Shown here: piece after piece, positions 6,371 to 13,778 of the stretch
How the letters are laid out: every line of letters begins with the position of its first letter
Position numbering within the stretch: position 1 is the first letter of the stretch
Source: Spirochaeta_B sp964398645
GTDB lineage: Bacteria > Spirochaetota > Spirochaetia > DSM-27196 > DSM-8902
DNA length: 13,778 nucleotides
Direction of reading: 5' to 3'
NCBI GenBank assembly: GCA_964398645.1
Contig: CAYNNU010000042.1
Span: 1-13,778 of the forward strand
Translations under genes and position numbers: made by a program
Notes under the pieces: generated by a model
What the model was told of the DNA's origin: nothing
The model's database searches: none
Seen by the model: the letters and a program-made list of their open reading frames with translations, nothing else

Positions 6371-9300
6371 ATGGAAGCAAAAAGAATTGGCTCATACGAA
6401 ATCGTCGAGAAGATAGGCGAGGGAGGAATGGGCATTGTATACAAGGCGGTCGACCGTGAGTCTGAGCGCCTTGTTGCTATTAAAACCTTAAAAGATTCAG
6501 TAGATCCAGCAAGTGAAACCTTTCTTCGTTTTAAGAAAGAAGCCGAACTGCTGGAGAAACTGAATCATCCAAATATTTTGCAATTCATCGAGTTCAAGGA
6601 ACAAGATGGACAGTTGTATATTGTTACTGAGTTTTTGAAAGGGCGAAATCTCAAACAAGTAATTGCATCGAACGAGTTGGACCCGGATAGCAAAGCTGCT
6701 TTGCTGATGCAAATTGCCCGTGCCCTCGATTATGTCCATTCACAGGGAATTATTCACCGCGATATGAAGCCAAGTAATATTATGGTGATGGATGATCTTA
6801 AGACGGCAAAGGTGCTGGACTTTGGTGTTGCTAACCTGATGAATATCCAAAAGTTATTTTCTATTCAGCGGGATGGAGTAGTTGGTAGCTTCGCCTACAT
6901 GTCTCCTGAGCAAAGCGGTATTCTTAAACGCAATATTGATACTCGTTCAGACTTGTACTCATTAGGGATTCTGTTCTATCAGTTTGTAACCGGGGACTTG
7001 CCCTATAATGCATCGGAAGTTGGGGAGTTGATTCATCAGCATATTGCCAAGAATCCTATTCCGCCTGCAGATAGAACGGCTGGGCTTTCATTCATTGTAA
7101 ATAAAATCATTCTGAAGCTGATGAAAAAAGACCCGGATGACCGTTATCAGACGGCTTTTGGTTTGGCGGAGGATTTACAGACCTATCTGGATTTGACTGA
7201 AGATCAGAAGAGCAGTTTTTATCTTGAGCTTGGAAAAAAAGACCGCCTGAAAAATCTGAATTACAGCACGCAGCTTGTTGGTCGCCGCAAAGAAACCCGG
7301 CGCTTGCTCGAGCATTTGAATCAAACGATCTTGGGCAAAGGTTGGTTGACTGCGATAATTGGTAAGTCGGCTATTGGGAAAAGTAGATTGGTTGGCGAAC
7401 TGCAAAAATATATCGGTGGGAAGCATGCGTTCATGGTTTCTGCGGTGAGTTCAGAACGCAGTCAGAATACTCCGTATTATCCCTTTTTGGAAGTTTTTAA
7501 GCGCATAGTGGAGTTGATTTCCCGCTATCCAGAGCGCGATCGGGAAGAAATATACGAAACAGTTCAGGAGTCTTTAGGCCCTGAGGGTGCCATTTTGGCA
7601 AAATTTTTGCCGCAATTGGCGCCCATTGTTGGCGAGTTTCATTCTGGTATGCAATTTTCCGGCAGTGAAAATGAAGTGTTTTTTGAAAAAATGCGGGATT
7701 TTTTGCTTTCTGTCGCGTCTCCCGCACATCCTTTTGTAATCAATTTTGATGATGTGCATTATTGGGATCATGGTAGCATTCAATTGCTGTCGTTTATTAT
7801 GGAGGCGGTTCATAATAGTAGTATTTTTGTAGTGCTATCTATTCGGGAAGAAGAAACCTTCCGCATTGAAGAATTGATGCAGGTAATAAAAACCGAGGCT
7901 CAAGAAGAGCGAATGGATATTATCAATCTGCATGAACTGCCGGCTGATAGCATTGCTGATATGGTCAGTGAAATCTTTGGTGGTCTGTATCGTGGGCTTG
8001 ATGAGTTGAGCGAAAGCTTGTATTCCAGCACACAGGGGAACCCGCTATTAATCATTGAAAACATAAAGACTCTTGTTGAAGAACAGGTGCTTGTTCAGCG
8101 TAAGGGTGAATGGCAGGTTGAACTTGCCGCATTGAAGGATTTCCATTTTTCATCTTCATTGGAAGATAAAATTGCCAGCCGTATTAAGCAGGTAGGCGAA
8201 TTGACCATTCGGGCACTCAAAATTGCGGCGGTGCTGGGTAAGGATTTTACCTTTTCCCTGCTGGCAAATATTGCTGCTGAGCATCTGAAAGAAGTACAAC
8301 GTGAGGATTTGCTGGACTGTCTGCAGGAATCATTGGAAGCACGGCTTATTGGAGAAAGTCTTTCCGAAGATGGGCAGGTATTATATTTCTTTGTTCATGA
8401 TCGGATAATCGAGACTCTATTAAGTTTAATGGATGAGAAGGAAATACAGCGCATTCATGAAATTGCTGCCTGGATAATTGAAAGGGATTATGAGGGCGGT
8501 GATCAGGTATATAAGTTAGCCTATCACTTTTTGATGGCACGTCAGCAGGAAAAGGCCTTGTATTACAACAGCGAGGCAGGCCGCATTGCTCTTGAAAGCT
8601 ACTCATTCAAGTTGGCTGTAGCATTTTTTCTGAATGCTCTGGAAATTATTCGTGCCAGTGATATGAATGACCCTGAAATGGTAAAAAAACGGATTGAATT
8701 GTCTGCACAGATTACCAGTTTGTATTTCCAATTAGGGGAGTATACCCAAAGCATTCCTTTGTTTGAAGAGATAATACCATACGCTCAGGAATCTGGAGAT
8801 AAGAATAGTCTTGCTCGTTTTTATTATATGTTGGCAAAAAACTACTTTTTTAGTGGCAACCAGGCCAAGGGTATGGAATATTATCAAAAAACGATTCCCT
8901 TGGGAGAAGAGCTGAACATTCCAGAACTTCTGGCTATTCCTTATTGTGCCATTGGGCGTGCCCATTGTTTTATGGCAAACTTTCAGGAAGCGATTGAGTA
9001 TATTGAAAAGGGTCTGGAAATATTACCTGAGGATGAAATTCTTGAGCAGGTATATGCTCTGGGAGTATTGGCTCAGGCCTATGCCTATGTGGGGATGCGC
9101 GTGCCAGCGTTTAGTATTCTTGATCGATTGGTGAGAAATTATGGATCGGTTGAAAACGAACTATTTCAACTATATGTGCAGTTTTATGTTGCCTCGATTC
9201 ATTCCATGGTTGGTGAACCACAAGAGGCAATAAAGGAAAGTGAGAAAGCCATGGAAATGGCAAAAGAGCAGAAAAATATTGCTTTGATTGTGTTTTGTCA

Positions 9301-11254
9301 ATATTTTATTGGCCTAGCACAGTTTTTTCAGGGAAAGTCAAAAACGGCTATTTTTTCCATAACAAAGGCAGTTCGAGAAGCTGAAGAACATAATCTTGCT
9401 TTGGGAATGTTCATGGTGTACCTCAATCTGGCAGAAGTTTTTGCCTCAATTGGTAACTCGGATATGGCTCGTGAAAACCTGGAAAAGGGTAGAGAACTTA
9501 CTTCCATGACCAATTCTCAAGTAATTGATCAGTGGGAGCATCGAATTTTAGCCTTGGTTGGAGCAATGTCTTCTAAAGGCGACACAAAAGAGGCAATGCA
9601 ACATGCCGACGATGCGATTGCTATTACTGAAAAAATGGGGCCTTTATTTCAATATGCATTGGCTCAGAACATAAATGCAAAATCATTAGTCCATCTTCGT
9701 TTGGGGCAGATTGAAGAGTCAGATCGTTTATATGCTCAAGCAGTGAAGTCTTTTGATGAGTTGAAATTGGGGACCTACCCTGAAGCCGCCCGGTATTTAC
9801 GCATACGTTTAACTGAGCCAGAAAAGCTTGCCGCTGAACATGATGCATTTGATCCGGAATCGACCCAAACAATGACGTCTACCATGACATCCACCATGAC
9901 CTCCACTGGGACGCAGAGTGAGTTTTCCTACCAACGGCAGTTTCGGTATTTACTCAAACTTTCAGAGCAGCTGGCGAGTGTATATCGAATGGATGATTTG
10001 TTACCGAAAATTGTTTCGCTTGCCGTTGAGGTTTCAGGTGCCGAGCGGGGTGCATTGTTTTTGGTGGAAAAACAGGATGATGGTCACCGTGCTTTGGTTA
10101 TGAAGGCCAAGCAGTCTATCGATCAGCAGGAAGAAGCTGAAAACATGGACTATTCATCACTTGTTCTGGAGAAAACCATTAAGACTGGAGAGGGACAGTT
10201 GGTCATGGACGCAGAGCGGGAATTGTCCAGTGATGAGACTGTTGTCAGACGTCATATGAAATCGATAATTACTGTGCCGATGGTTACCAATGGCGCAGTA
10301 TTAGGGGCGATTTATCTTGATAACCGGCAGGTAAAGGGATTATTTACCGAAGAGAACTTTCAGCTTTTGCAGGCATTTGCGGTTGAGGCGGCAATATCGA
10401 TTGAAAATGCCCGTTTATACTCACAGGTTCAGCAGACGGCCCGGATGGAGCAGGAAATGGAAATCGCAACTGATATCCAGACCTCCATCTTGCCTGTGGT
10501 GCGGGATACTGATGAATATGAGCTTGCGGCTTTCATGCGCACTGCAACCGAGGTTGGTGGGGATTATTACGATTTTGACATGAGCCAAGAACCGTATTTC
10601 GGCGTTTTTGGTGATGTTTCCGGACATGGTTTGAAAAGCGGTTTGGTCATGATGATGAGTGAGGTTTCCTTTAATACCCTTATGACCGATTCTCGGGTGC
10701 GGCAGAAGCCTTTGCCGCATTTGTATCAGACGATAAACGCTACCTTGTACGATAACATTCAGGGACGTCTTTCCCAGCGCAGCAAGCTTGGGTCGCAGTA
10801 TAGCCACATGTATATGACCTTTCGGATGTTCCGCTTTGACCGTGAGGGGAATTTTGAGATGTTCGGAAATGATCACGCGGAGCCGGTAATCTGCAGGGGG
10901 GCGGATGGATCGGTCGAGGCGATTCCATCTACCGGTTTTTTGATGGGGATTATTAACGAAGCGGGAATGGGCGAGGATAGCACCCGTTTTACGCTGGCAT
11001 CCGGTGATATTTTGCTTTTGTATTCGGATGGAATTACCGAGGCAAAAAATATTTCACGCAAAGATAGCAATGCCGGTATGGATGATTCTGTCGGCGAGCG
11101 CGAAATGTTTGGTGAAGAACGCTTGTATGATGTGTTGCGAAATAACCGTACTGCACCCTTAAAAGAAATTGTTGATTCAATTGTACAGGCTGTAGACGAT
11201 TACATGAGCGAACAGGAAGATGATATTACTATTGCGATTATTCGAAAAAAATAG
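6371..11254 (+). CDS. Ser/Thr protein kinase-AAA ATPase-TPR-GAF-PP2C (SpoIIE/RsbU-type) signalling protein
   Basis: AGGAG (6360-6364) precedes ATG 6371 by six bases. The product has 1627 residues and no membrane segment, so it is probably cytoplasmic. Domain order is as follows. Kinase, about 8-275: glycine loop GEGGMG (16-21), K38, likely E57, HRDMKPSN (129-136), DFG (150-152), SPE (178-180); all catalytic residues are present. COG3899-type ATPase, about 302-700: Walker A GKSAIGKS (331-338), Walker B FVINFDD (to D461). Then a long TPR-like helical array, about 710-1150. Next comes a Thr/Ser linker with three TMTS units (1167-1178), a GAF domain (about 1190-1350), a helical connector, and the phosphatase, about 1380-1627: GGDYYDF (D1398, D1401), GDVSGHG (D1415), YSDG (D1553), DDITI (D1617, D1618). 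Both opposing activities look intact. It may be co-transcribed with the upstream surface-protein gene 43 bases away. Ligand and protein substrates are unknown. Confidence 0.93.
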   Translation: MEAKRIGSYEIVEKIGEGGMGIVYKAVDRESERLVAIKTLKDSVDPASETFLRFKKEAELLEKLNHPNILQFIEFKEQDGQLYIVTEFLKGRNLKQVIASNELDPDSKAALLMQIARALDYVHSQGIIHRDMKPSNIMVMDDLKTAKVLDFGVANLMNIQKLFSIQRDGVVGSFAYMSPEQSGILKRNIDTRSDLYSLGILFYQFVTGDLPYNASEVGELIHQHIAKNPIPPADRTAGLSFIVNKIILKLMKKDPDDRYQTAFGLAEDLQTYLDLTEDQKSSFYLELGKKDRLKNLNYSTQLVGRRKETRRLLEHLNQTILGKGWLTAIIGKSAIGKSRLVGELQKYIGGKHAFMVSAVSSERSQNTPYYPFLEVFKRIVELISRYPERDREEIYETVQESLGPEGAILAKFLPQLAPIVGEFHSGMQFSGSENEVFFEKMRDFLLSVASPAHPFVINFDDVHYWDHGSIQLLSFIMEAVHNSSIFVVLSIREEETFRIEELMQVIKTEAQEERMDIINLHELPADSIADMVSEIFGGLYRGLDELSESLYSSTQGNPLLIIENIKTLVEEQVLVQRKGEWQVELAALKDFHFSSSLEDKIASRIKQVGELTIRALKIAAVLGKDFTFSLLANIAAEHLKEVQREDLLDCLQESLEARLIGESLSEDGQVLYFFVHDRIIETLLSLMDEKEIQRIHEIAAWIIERDYEGGDQVYKLAYHFLMARQQEKALYYNSEAGRIALESYSFKLAVAFFLNALEIIRASDMNDPEMVKKRIELSAQITSLYFQLGEYTQSIPLFEEIIPYAQESGDKNSLARFYYMLAKNYFFSGNQAKGMEYYQKTIPLGEELNIPELLAIPYCAIGRAHCFMANFQEAIEYIEKGLEILPEDEILEQVYALGVLAQAYAYVGMRVPAFSILDRLVRNYGSVENELFQLYVQFYVASIHSMVGEPQEAIKESEKAMEMAKEQKNIALIVFCQYFIGLAQFFQGKSKTAIFSITKAVREAEEHNLALGMFMVYLNLAEVFASIGNSDMARENLEKGRELTSMTNSQVIDQWEHRILALVGAMSSKGDTKEAMQHADDAIAITEKMGPLFQYALAQNINAKSLVHLRLGQIEESDRLYAQAVKSFDELKLGTYPEAARYLRIRLTEPEKLAAEHDAFDPESTQTMTSTMTSTMTSTGTQSEFSYQRQFRYLLKLSEQLASVYRMDDLLPKIVSLAVEVSGAERGALFLVEKQDDGHRALVMKAKQSIDQQEEAENMDYSSLVLEKTIKTGEGQLVMDAERELSSDETVVRRHMKSIITVPMVTNGAVLGAIYLDNRQVKGLFTEENFQLLQAFAVEAAISIENARLYSQVQQTARMEQEMEIATDIQTSILPVVRDTDEYELAAFMRTATEVGGDYYDFDMSQEPYFGVFGDVSGHGLKSGLVMMMSEVSFNTLMTDSRVRQKPLPHLYQTINATLYDNIQGRLSQRSKLGSQYSHMYMTFRMFRFDREGNFEMFGNDHAEPVICRGADGSVEAIPSTGFLMGIINEAGMGEDSTRFTLASGDILLLYSDGITEAKNISRKDSNAGMDDSVGEREMFGEERLYDVLRNNRTAPLKEIVDSIVQAVDDYMSEQEDDITIAIIRKK
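9869..9904 (+). repeat. Three tandem 12-bp units encoding Thr-Met-Thr-Ser
   Basis: Bases 9869-9880, 9881-9892 and 9893-9904 each encode TMTS (residues 1167-1178 of the kinase/phosphatase), with further Thr/Ser on both sides. The units differ at synonymous third positions, so the peptide is more uniform than the DNA. The repeat sits exactly between the TPR-like array and the GAF domain and would be a flexible, phosphorylatable linker. Confidence 0.75.
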
Positions 11255-11258
11255 TCAG

Positions 11259-12521
11259 CTATAATACAAATTTTCCTTCGCGAATGATTGCCCGTGTTTT
11301 TCCATGGATATCAATACCATCTACATCTGTATTGGGTGAGCCAATCATAAAATCAGTGTGCACCATGGATGTATTACAGCCAGCGGCCTGTTTTGCCTGG
11401 GGGCTGTTTAGGCTTTGGGAGTCTGTGAGGCATGAAGGATAGCCGGCTCCCAAAGCGATATGGCAGGCTGCATTTTCATCAAAAAGAATACTGTTGAATA
11501 CGTGGCCGGATTGAAAAATCGGGCTGTCGGTATCAACCAAGGCAACTTCGCCGAGTTTTCGTGCGCCTTCATCGATATCCAGATAACGGTCAAGCGAGTC
11601 TTTGCCAATGCGGGCATCATGCTCACAAACGGTACCGTTTTTGAATACAAAACGGGCATCGTGGACCATATTTTCCATCACTTTGACCGGCCGAGTTGCT
11701 GCGGCTGTGCCTTCTGCAGTACTGAAGTCGGGAGTAGTAAATACCTCTTCGGTAGGAAGATTGGGCTGGAAGCGCAGTCCTGATGGCGTGCTGGCTGGGC
11801 CACCTTTCCAACGTGATCGCCGAGTAAGCCCGACGCTTAGGTCTGTTCCTGCCGGGTCGTGAAAATGTACAGATTGGAGCTGCATTTCGTTCAGGATGCG
11901 TCCCCGTTTAAGTAGATTTTCGCCGTGTTGTTCCCAGGCGGCAATGGGGTTTTCGTTGTCCAGTCGCAATACTCCACGCAGCATATTCCAGAAGTCTTGA
12001 AGGCAGGAAACCGATGGTTCTTGTTCAAGCACTCGTGCGGCCCAAAGCGGTCCTGGTGCTGCAGCAACACACCATGTGTGCATATCATTCATTAAATGGC
12101 TCTGGGTTTGTTGCCGCCCGATTCGGTATGCCCGCGTTACAGCTTCTATGCCCTCAGGGTCGCTGTCTTTTAATGCATCGATTTCCTCGGTTGAATCGAG
12201 TCGGATTCGGGCCCAGTCGTGAGCCAGTAATTCATTCTGGAAGCTTTGGTTAGAGGAAGGTAAGAATGAAAGATTGTCATGGCTACTGTATTTAATTCGA
12301 CTGCGGGTTAGATTGCTGTCGCTCAGGTCGATGTGAACGTATTTTGCTCCGGCTTTATAGGCTGCTTCTGCAACTATACGTGCCATTGTGTAGGTGCCTG
12401 GGCCACTTGTAATGAGCAGACATTGGTTAGGTTGAAGATTTACGCCGACTCGTACAAGTACGCGAGCGTATGATTGAAGTTCAGCGGGGTTGAGAATTGA
12501 TTCAATTGATGGATATAGCAT
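11259..12521 (-). CDS. Peptidase family M29 aminopeptidase (AmpS/AmpT-like metallopeptidase)
   Basis: This 420-residue cytoplasmic-type protein has the usual length of family M29, dinuclear-metal aminopeptidases that release N-terminal residues from peptides. The family motifs are all present: NLPTEEVFTTPD with E258/E259, the GE of LGEVAL with E325, HIALGAGYP with H354 and catalytic Y361, and HTDFMIG with H388 and D390. Spacing between these residues closely matches the metal ligands and catalytic Tyr known from Thermus AmpT. The start ATG (12519-12521) agrees with the family N-terminus, but the only SD-like sequence is TAGGG directly ahead of it. A promoter candidate ends six bases upstream of the start codon, so the mRNA could be leaderless or nearly so. 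The gene converges on the kinase gene with only four bases between stop codons. It probably serves peptide catabolism, with no evident link to the signalling genes. Confidence 0.93.
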   Translation of the reverse strand: MLYPSIESILNPAELQSYARVLVRVGVNLQPNQCLLITSGPGTYTMARIVAEAAYKAGAKYVHIDLSDSNLTRSRIKYSSHDNLSFLPSSNQSFQNELLAHDWARIRLDSTEEIDALKDSDPEGIEAVTRAYRIGRQQTQSHLMNDMHTWCVAAAPGPLWAARVLEQEPSVSCLQDFWNMLRGVLRLDNENPIAAWEQHGENLLKRGRILNEMQLQSVHFHDPAGTDLSVGLTRRSRWKGGPASTPSGLRFQPNLPTEEVFTTPDFSTAEGTAAATRPVKVMENMVHDARFVFKNGTVCEHDARIGKDSLDRYLDIDEGARKLGEVALVDTDSPIFQSGHVFNSILFDENAACHIALGAGYPSCLTDSQSLNSPQAKQAAGCNTSMVHTDFMIGSPNTDVDGIDIHGKTRAIIREGKFVL

Positions 12522-12526
12522 GCCCT

Positions 12527-12555
12527 ACTATGAAATGATTGATAAAATTTGTCAA
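12527..12555 (-). promoter_or_regulatory. Candidate promoter of the aminopeptidase gene
   Basis: On the minus strand, TTGACA (12555-12550) is followed after 17 bases by CATAGT (12532-12527), a 6/6 match to the -35 consensus and a 4/6 match to the -10 consensus. Transcription would begin at or within a few bases of the start codon at 12521. Its -35 overlaps that of the opposite promoter. Confidence 0.4.
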
Positions 12556-12578
12556 ATGTTGTGATGATATGCTATTAT
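12549..12578 (+). promoter_or_regulatory. Candidate promoter of the GHKL ATPase gene
   Basis: TTGTCA (12549-12554) and TATTAT (12573-12578) are separated by 18 bases. The -10 is preceded by TGC (12570-12572), making it an extended -10. Both hexamers match consensus at 5 of 6 positions. The start codon at 12597 lies 18 bases beyond the -10, leaving a leader of about 12 bases that just holds the SD sequence. Confidence 0.55.
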
Positions 12579-12596
12579 GTGAATCAAGAGGTTTTA

Positions 12597-13265
12597 ATGG
12601 ATACGACAATTAGTAAAGCCCGTGTGCGTGAAGCGATTGAAAATGAAAAGGTTTTAACGATTGTAACACACAGGTACCTTGCGCATGAAAGAAATTATAT
12701 TGATTTTGTTCTCGAGCTGTATCTAAATGAGATTGGCCGGCCAGAGCTGCAAAACAAGTTGTCTTATTGTATTCATGAATTGGCTGGAAATGCGAAAAAA
12801 GCCAATACAAAACGAGTGTATTTTCGCGAGAAGGGCCTCAATATTTACAATCCGACTGAGTATCATCTGGGCATGCAGAATTTCAAAGCGGAGACGGTTG
12901 CAAACATTCAACACTATATTGCGATGCAGGAAGAAAGCGGTTTGTACGTAAAGTTTCAGTTTAAGCGCGAAGGTAAAACGCTTAAAATTGCTGTGCGTAA
13001 TAATACCGAAATTACACAGGAAGAAAACGAACGGATTCAGTCAAAATTACAGCTAGCCCGTGGGGCCGAAAGTCTGCCAGAAATTATGGAGCAATCCGAG
13101 GATTATACCGAGGGAGCTGGCCTGGGGCTAGTTATGAGCATCATGATGCTTCGGAATCTGGGCATTCAGACTGACCATTTTCAGGTTTTGAGCAGGAATG
13201 GTGAAACCTATGCGGTTCTGTTTTTGGCAATCCCGGATCAGCCCATAAAAAAGACAGAAGTCTGA
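12597..13265 (+). CDS. Stand-alone GHKL (histidine-kinase-like) ATPase protein
   Basis: ATG 12597 was chosen over the upstream in-frame ATG at 12549 because AAGAGG (12586-12591) lies five bases ahead of it and because the upstream start falls inside the promoter hexamer. The product has 222 residues. An N-box is clear at HELAGNAKKA (60-69) and a glycine-rich lid at EGAGLGLVMS (172-181), both signatures of ATP binding in the HATPase_c/GHKL fold. The canonical G1 motif DxGxG is replaced by RNNTEIT (134-140). There is no phospho-acceptor histidine/dimerisation domain, no sensor domain and no membrane segment, so this is not an ordinary sensor kinase. It might act as an RsbW/SpoIIAB-like protein kinase or as a regulatory ATP-binding partner. 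Its neighbour with kinase and PP2C domains makes a signalling role attractive but unproven. Confidence 0.82.
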   Translation: MDTTISKARVREAIENEKVLTIVTHRYLAHERNYIDFVLELYLNEIGRPELQNKLSYCIHELAGNAKKANTKRVYFREKGLNIYNPTEYHLGMQNFKAETVANIQHYIAMQEESGLYVKFQFKREGKTLKIAVRNNTEITQEENERIQSKLQLARGAESLPEIMEQSEDYTEGAGLGLVMSIMMLRNLGIQTDHFQVLSRNGETYAVLFLAIPDQPIKKTEV

Positions 13266-13778
13266 TTATTCCGATGCTGCTTCCGGGTGGACATCTGTTT
13301 CGCCTGGAACTGGCAAAAGACGGGAAAACACCAATAAGCCAAGAACTCCGGCGGCAAGCAGAAAAACAAATAGTGGCGTATATCCGCCCAGTATTTCCAG
13401 GGCTGCTTTTGCTAGCAGGGTTCCGATGATGGCGCCTGCACCATAACCAGTATATACAAAACCATAGTTTCGACTGTAAAATCGCCGGCCGAAAAGTTGG
13501 CTGGTGGCTGCCGGTGCAATTGCTAACCATCCACCGAGGATGAGCCAGAAAAGGCTAAATCCAACTGCAAAAAGAATTATCTTGATCATGGAAATCTGTA
13601 TGTTATGAGATAACAACAGAAGTGTTGCGCTAAGGATAATAAATGCGTAGGCAAGGCGAGCAGCATTCCGGGGGCCGTAATGGTCGGTGAGTGTGCCGAA
13701 CAAAGGGCGGCCGAGGCCGTTTGCAATGCCCATGAGCGATACGGCGATGGCTGCTGCTGCTGGGCTTAAGCCAGCTAC
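13266..13778 (-). CDS. MFS transporter, OFA (oxalate/formate antiporter-like) family, C-terminal half
   Basis: The frame is open from the stop codon (TAA, complement of 13266-13268) to the window edge. The visible 170 residues lack the true start: codons continue in frame beyond the internal ATG at 13733. They correspond to the C-terminal half of a 12-helix major facilitator. The loop motif NGLGRPLFGTLTDHYGPRNA is of the kind typical of OFA proteins between helices 8 and 9 or in the equivalent first-half loop. RNYGFVYTGYGAGAIIG is also OFA-like. Four further hydrophobic helices are evident, followed by a short hydrophilic tail (GETDVHPEAASE). The substrate is probably a small organic anion, but it cannot be told from this half. 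The gene abuts the GHKL ATPase gene tail to tail with no intervening base. Confidence 0.87.
   Translation of the reverse strand, partial: VAGLSPAAAAIAVSLMGIANGLGRPLFGTLTDHYGPRNAARLAYAFIILSATLLLLSHNIQISMIKIILFAVGFSLFWLILGGWLAIAPAATSQLFGRRFYSRNYGFVYTGYGAGAIIGTLLAKAALEILGGYTPLFVFLLAAGVLGLLVFSRLLPVPGETDVHPEAASE

Noticed and set aside
10421..10876. Antisense open frame of about 150 codons opposite the PP2C domain
   Set aside because: The sense strand carries all the conserved phosphatase motifs here, and the antisense product shows no family pattern or SD.
12514..12575. Inverted TATAGCAT (12514-12521) and ATGCTAT (12569-12575) as operator arms around the divergent promoters
   Set aside because: One arm is the start of the aminopeptidase coding sequence and the other is part of an extended -10, so the match is explained without a shared operator and is short enough to occur by chance.
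12549..12596. Upstream ATG start at 12549 for the GHKL ATPase
   Set aside because: It overlaps the -35/-10 promoter candidate and has no SD, while ATG 12597 has AAGAGG five bases ahead.
280..13265. G/T excess on the plus strand as a marker of the replication leading strand
   Set aside because: The plus-strand genes are G/T-rich, but small samples from the minus-strand aminopeptidase show near-equal G and C on the plus strand, so one window cannot separate replication skew from coding bias.
1..13778. CRISPR array, insertion sequence or phage genes
   Set aside because: No regularly spaced direct repeats, transposase, integrase or phage structural genes are visible.

Overview
The window looks like chromosomal DNA of a Gram-negative-type bacterium, most probably a spirochaete (Spirochaeta-like). 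That assignment is inference. It rests on a giant exported Ig-repeat protein with an outer-membrane-barrel-like C-terminus, next to a very large Ser/Thr kinase-ATPase-TPR-GAF-PP2C protein, an architecture I associate with spirochaetes among a few other phyla. No rRNA, tRNA, CRISPR array or transposase gene is visible.

Layout. Bases 1-217 are non-coding, G/T-rich and strongly structured: an 8-bp inverted repeat at both ends, a 24-pair nested hairpin and two short G5/C5 hairpins. It may be a dispersed MITE-like repeat or a structured RNA. Bases 280-6327 (+) encode a 2015-residue exported protein of 17 full Ig-like modules, flanked by a half module at each end and closed by a beta-barrel-like tail ending in Phe. 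Forty-three bases later, past a 20-bp palindrome that covers an extended -10 sequence, 6371-11254 (+) encodes a 1627-residue soluble signalling protein with an N-terminal protein kinase and a C-terminal SpoIIE/RsbU-type phosphatase. A peptidase-family M29 aminopeptidase (11259-12521, -) converges on it with a 4-base gap. A compact intergenic region with back-to-back promoters separates the aminopeptidase from a stand-alone GHKL ATPase gene (12597-13265, +). The C-terminal half of an OFA-type MFS transporter (13266-13778, -) abuts that gene with no gap and runs off the window.

How the genes may work together. The kinase/phosphatase protein and the free GHKL ATPase are the kinds of parts used in partner-switching regulation (kinase, PP2C phosphatase, RsbW-like ATPase), but no STAS-domain antagonist or sigma factor is in the window. 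The large surface protein lies directly upstream of the kinase gene on the same strand, so the pair could be co-transcribed and functionally linked. That link is a hypothesis. The aminopeptidase and the MFS transporter look like ordinary metabolic genes. All four boundaries between genes after position 6327 are short (43, 4, 75 and 0 bases), and none holds a convincing intrinsic terminator.
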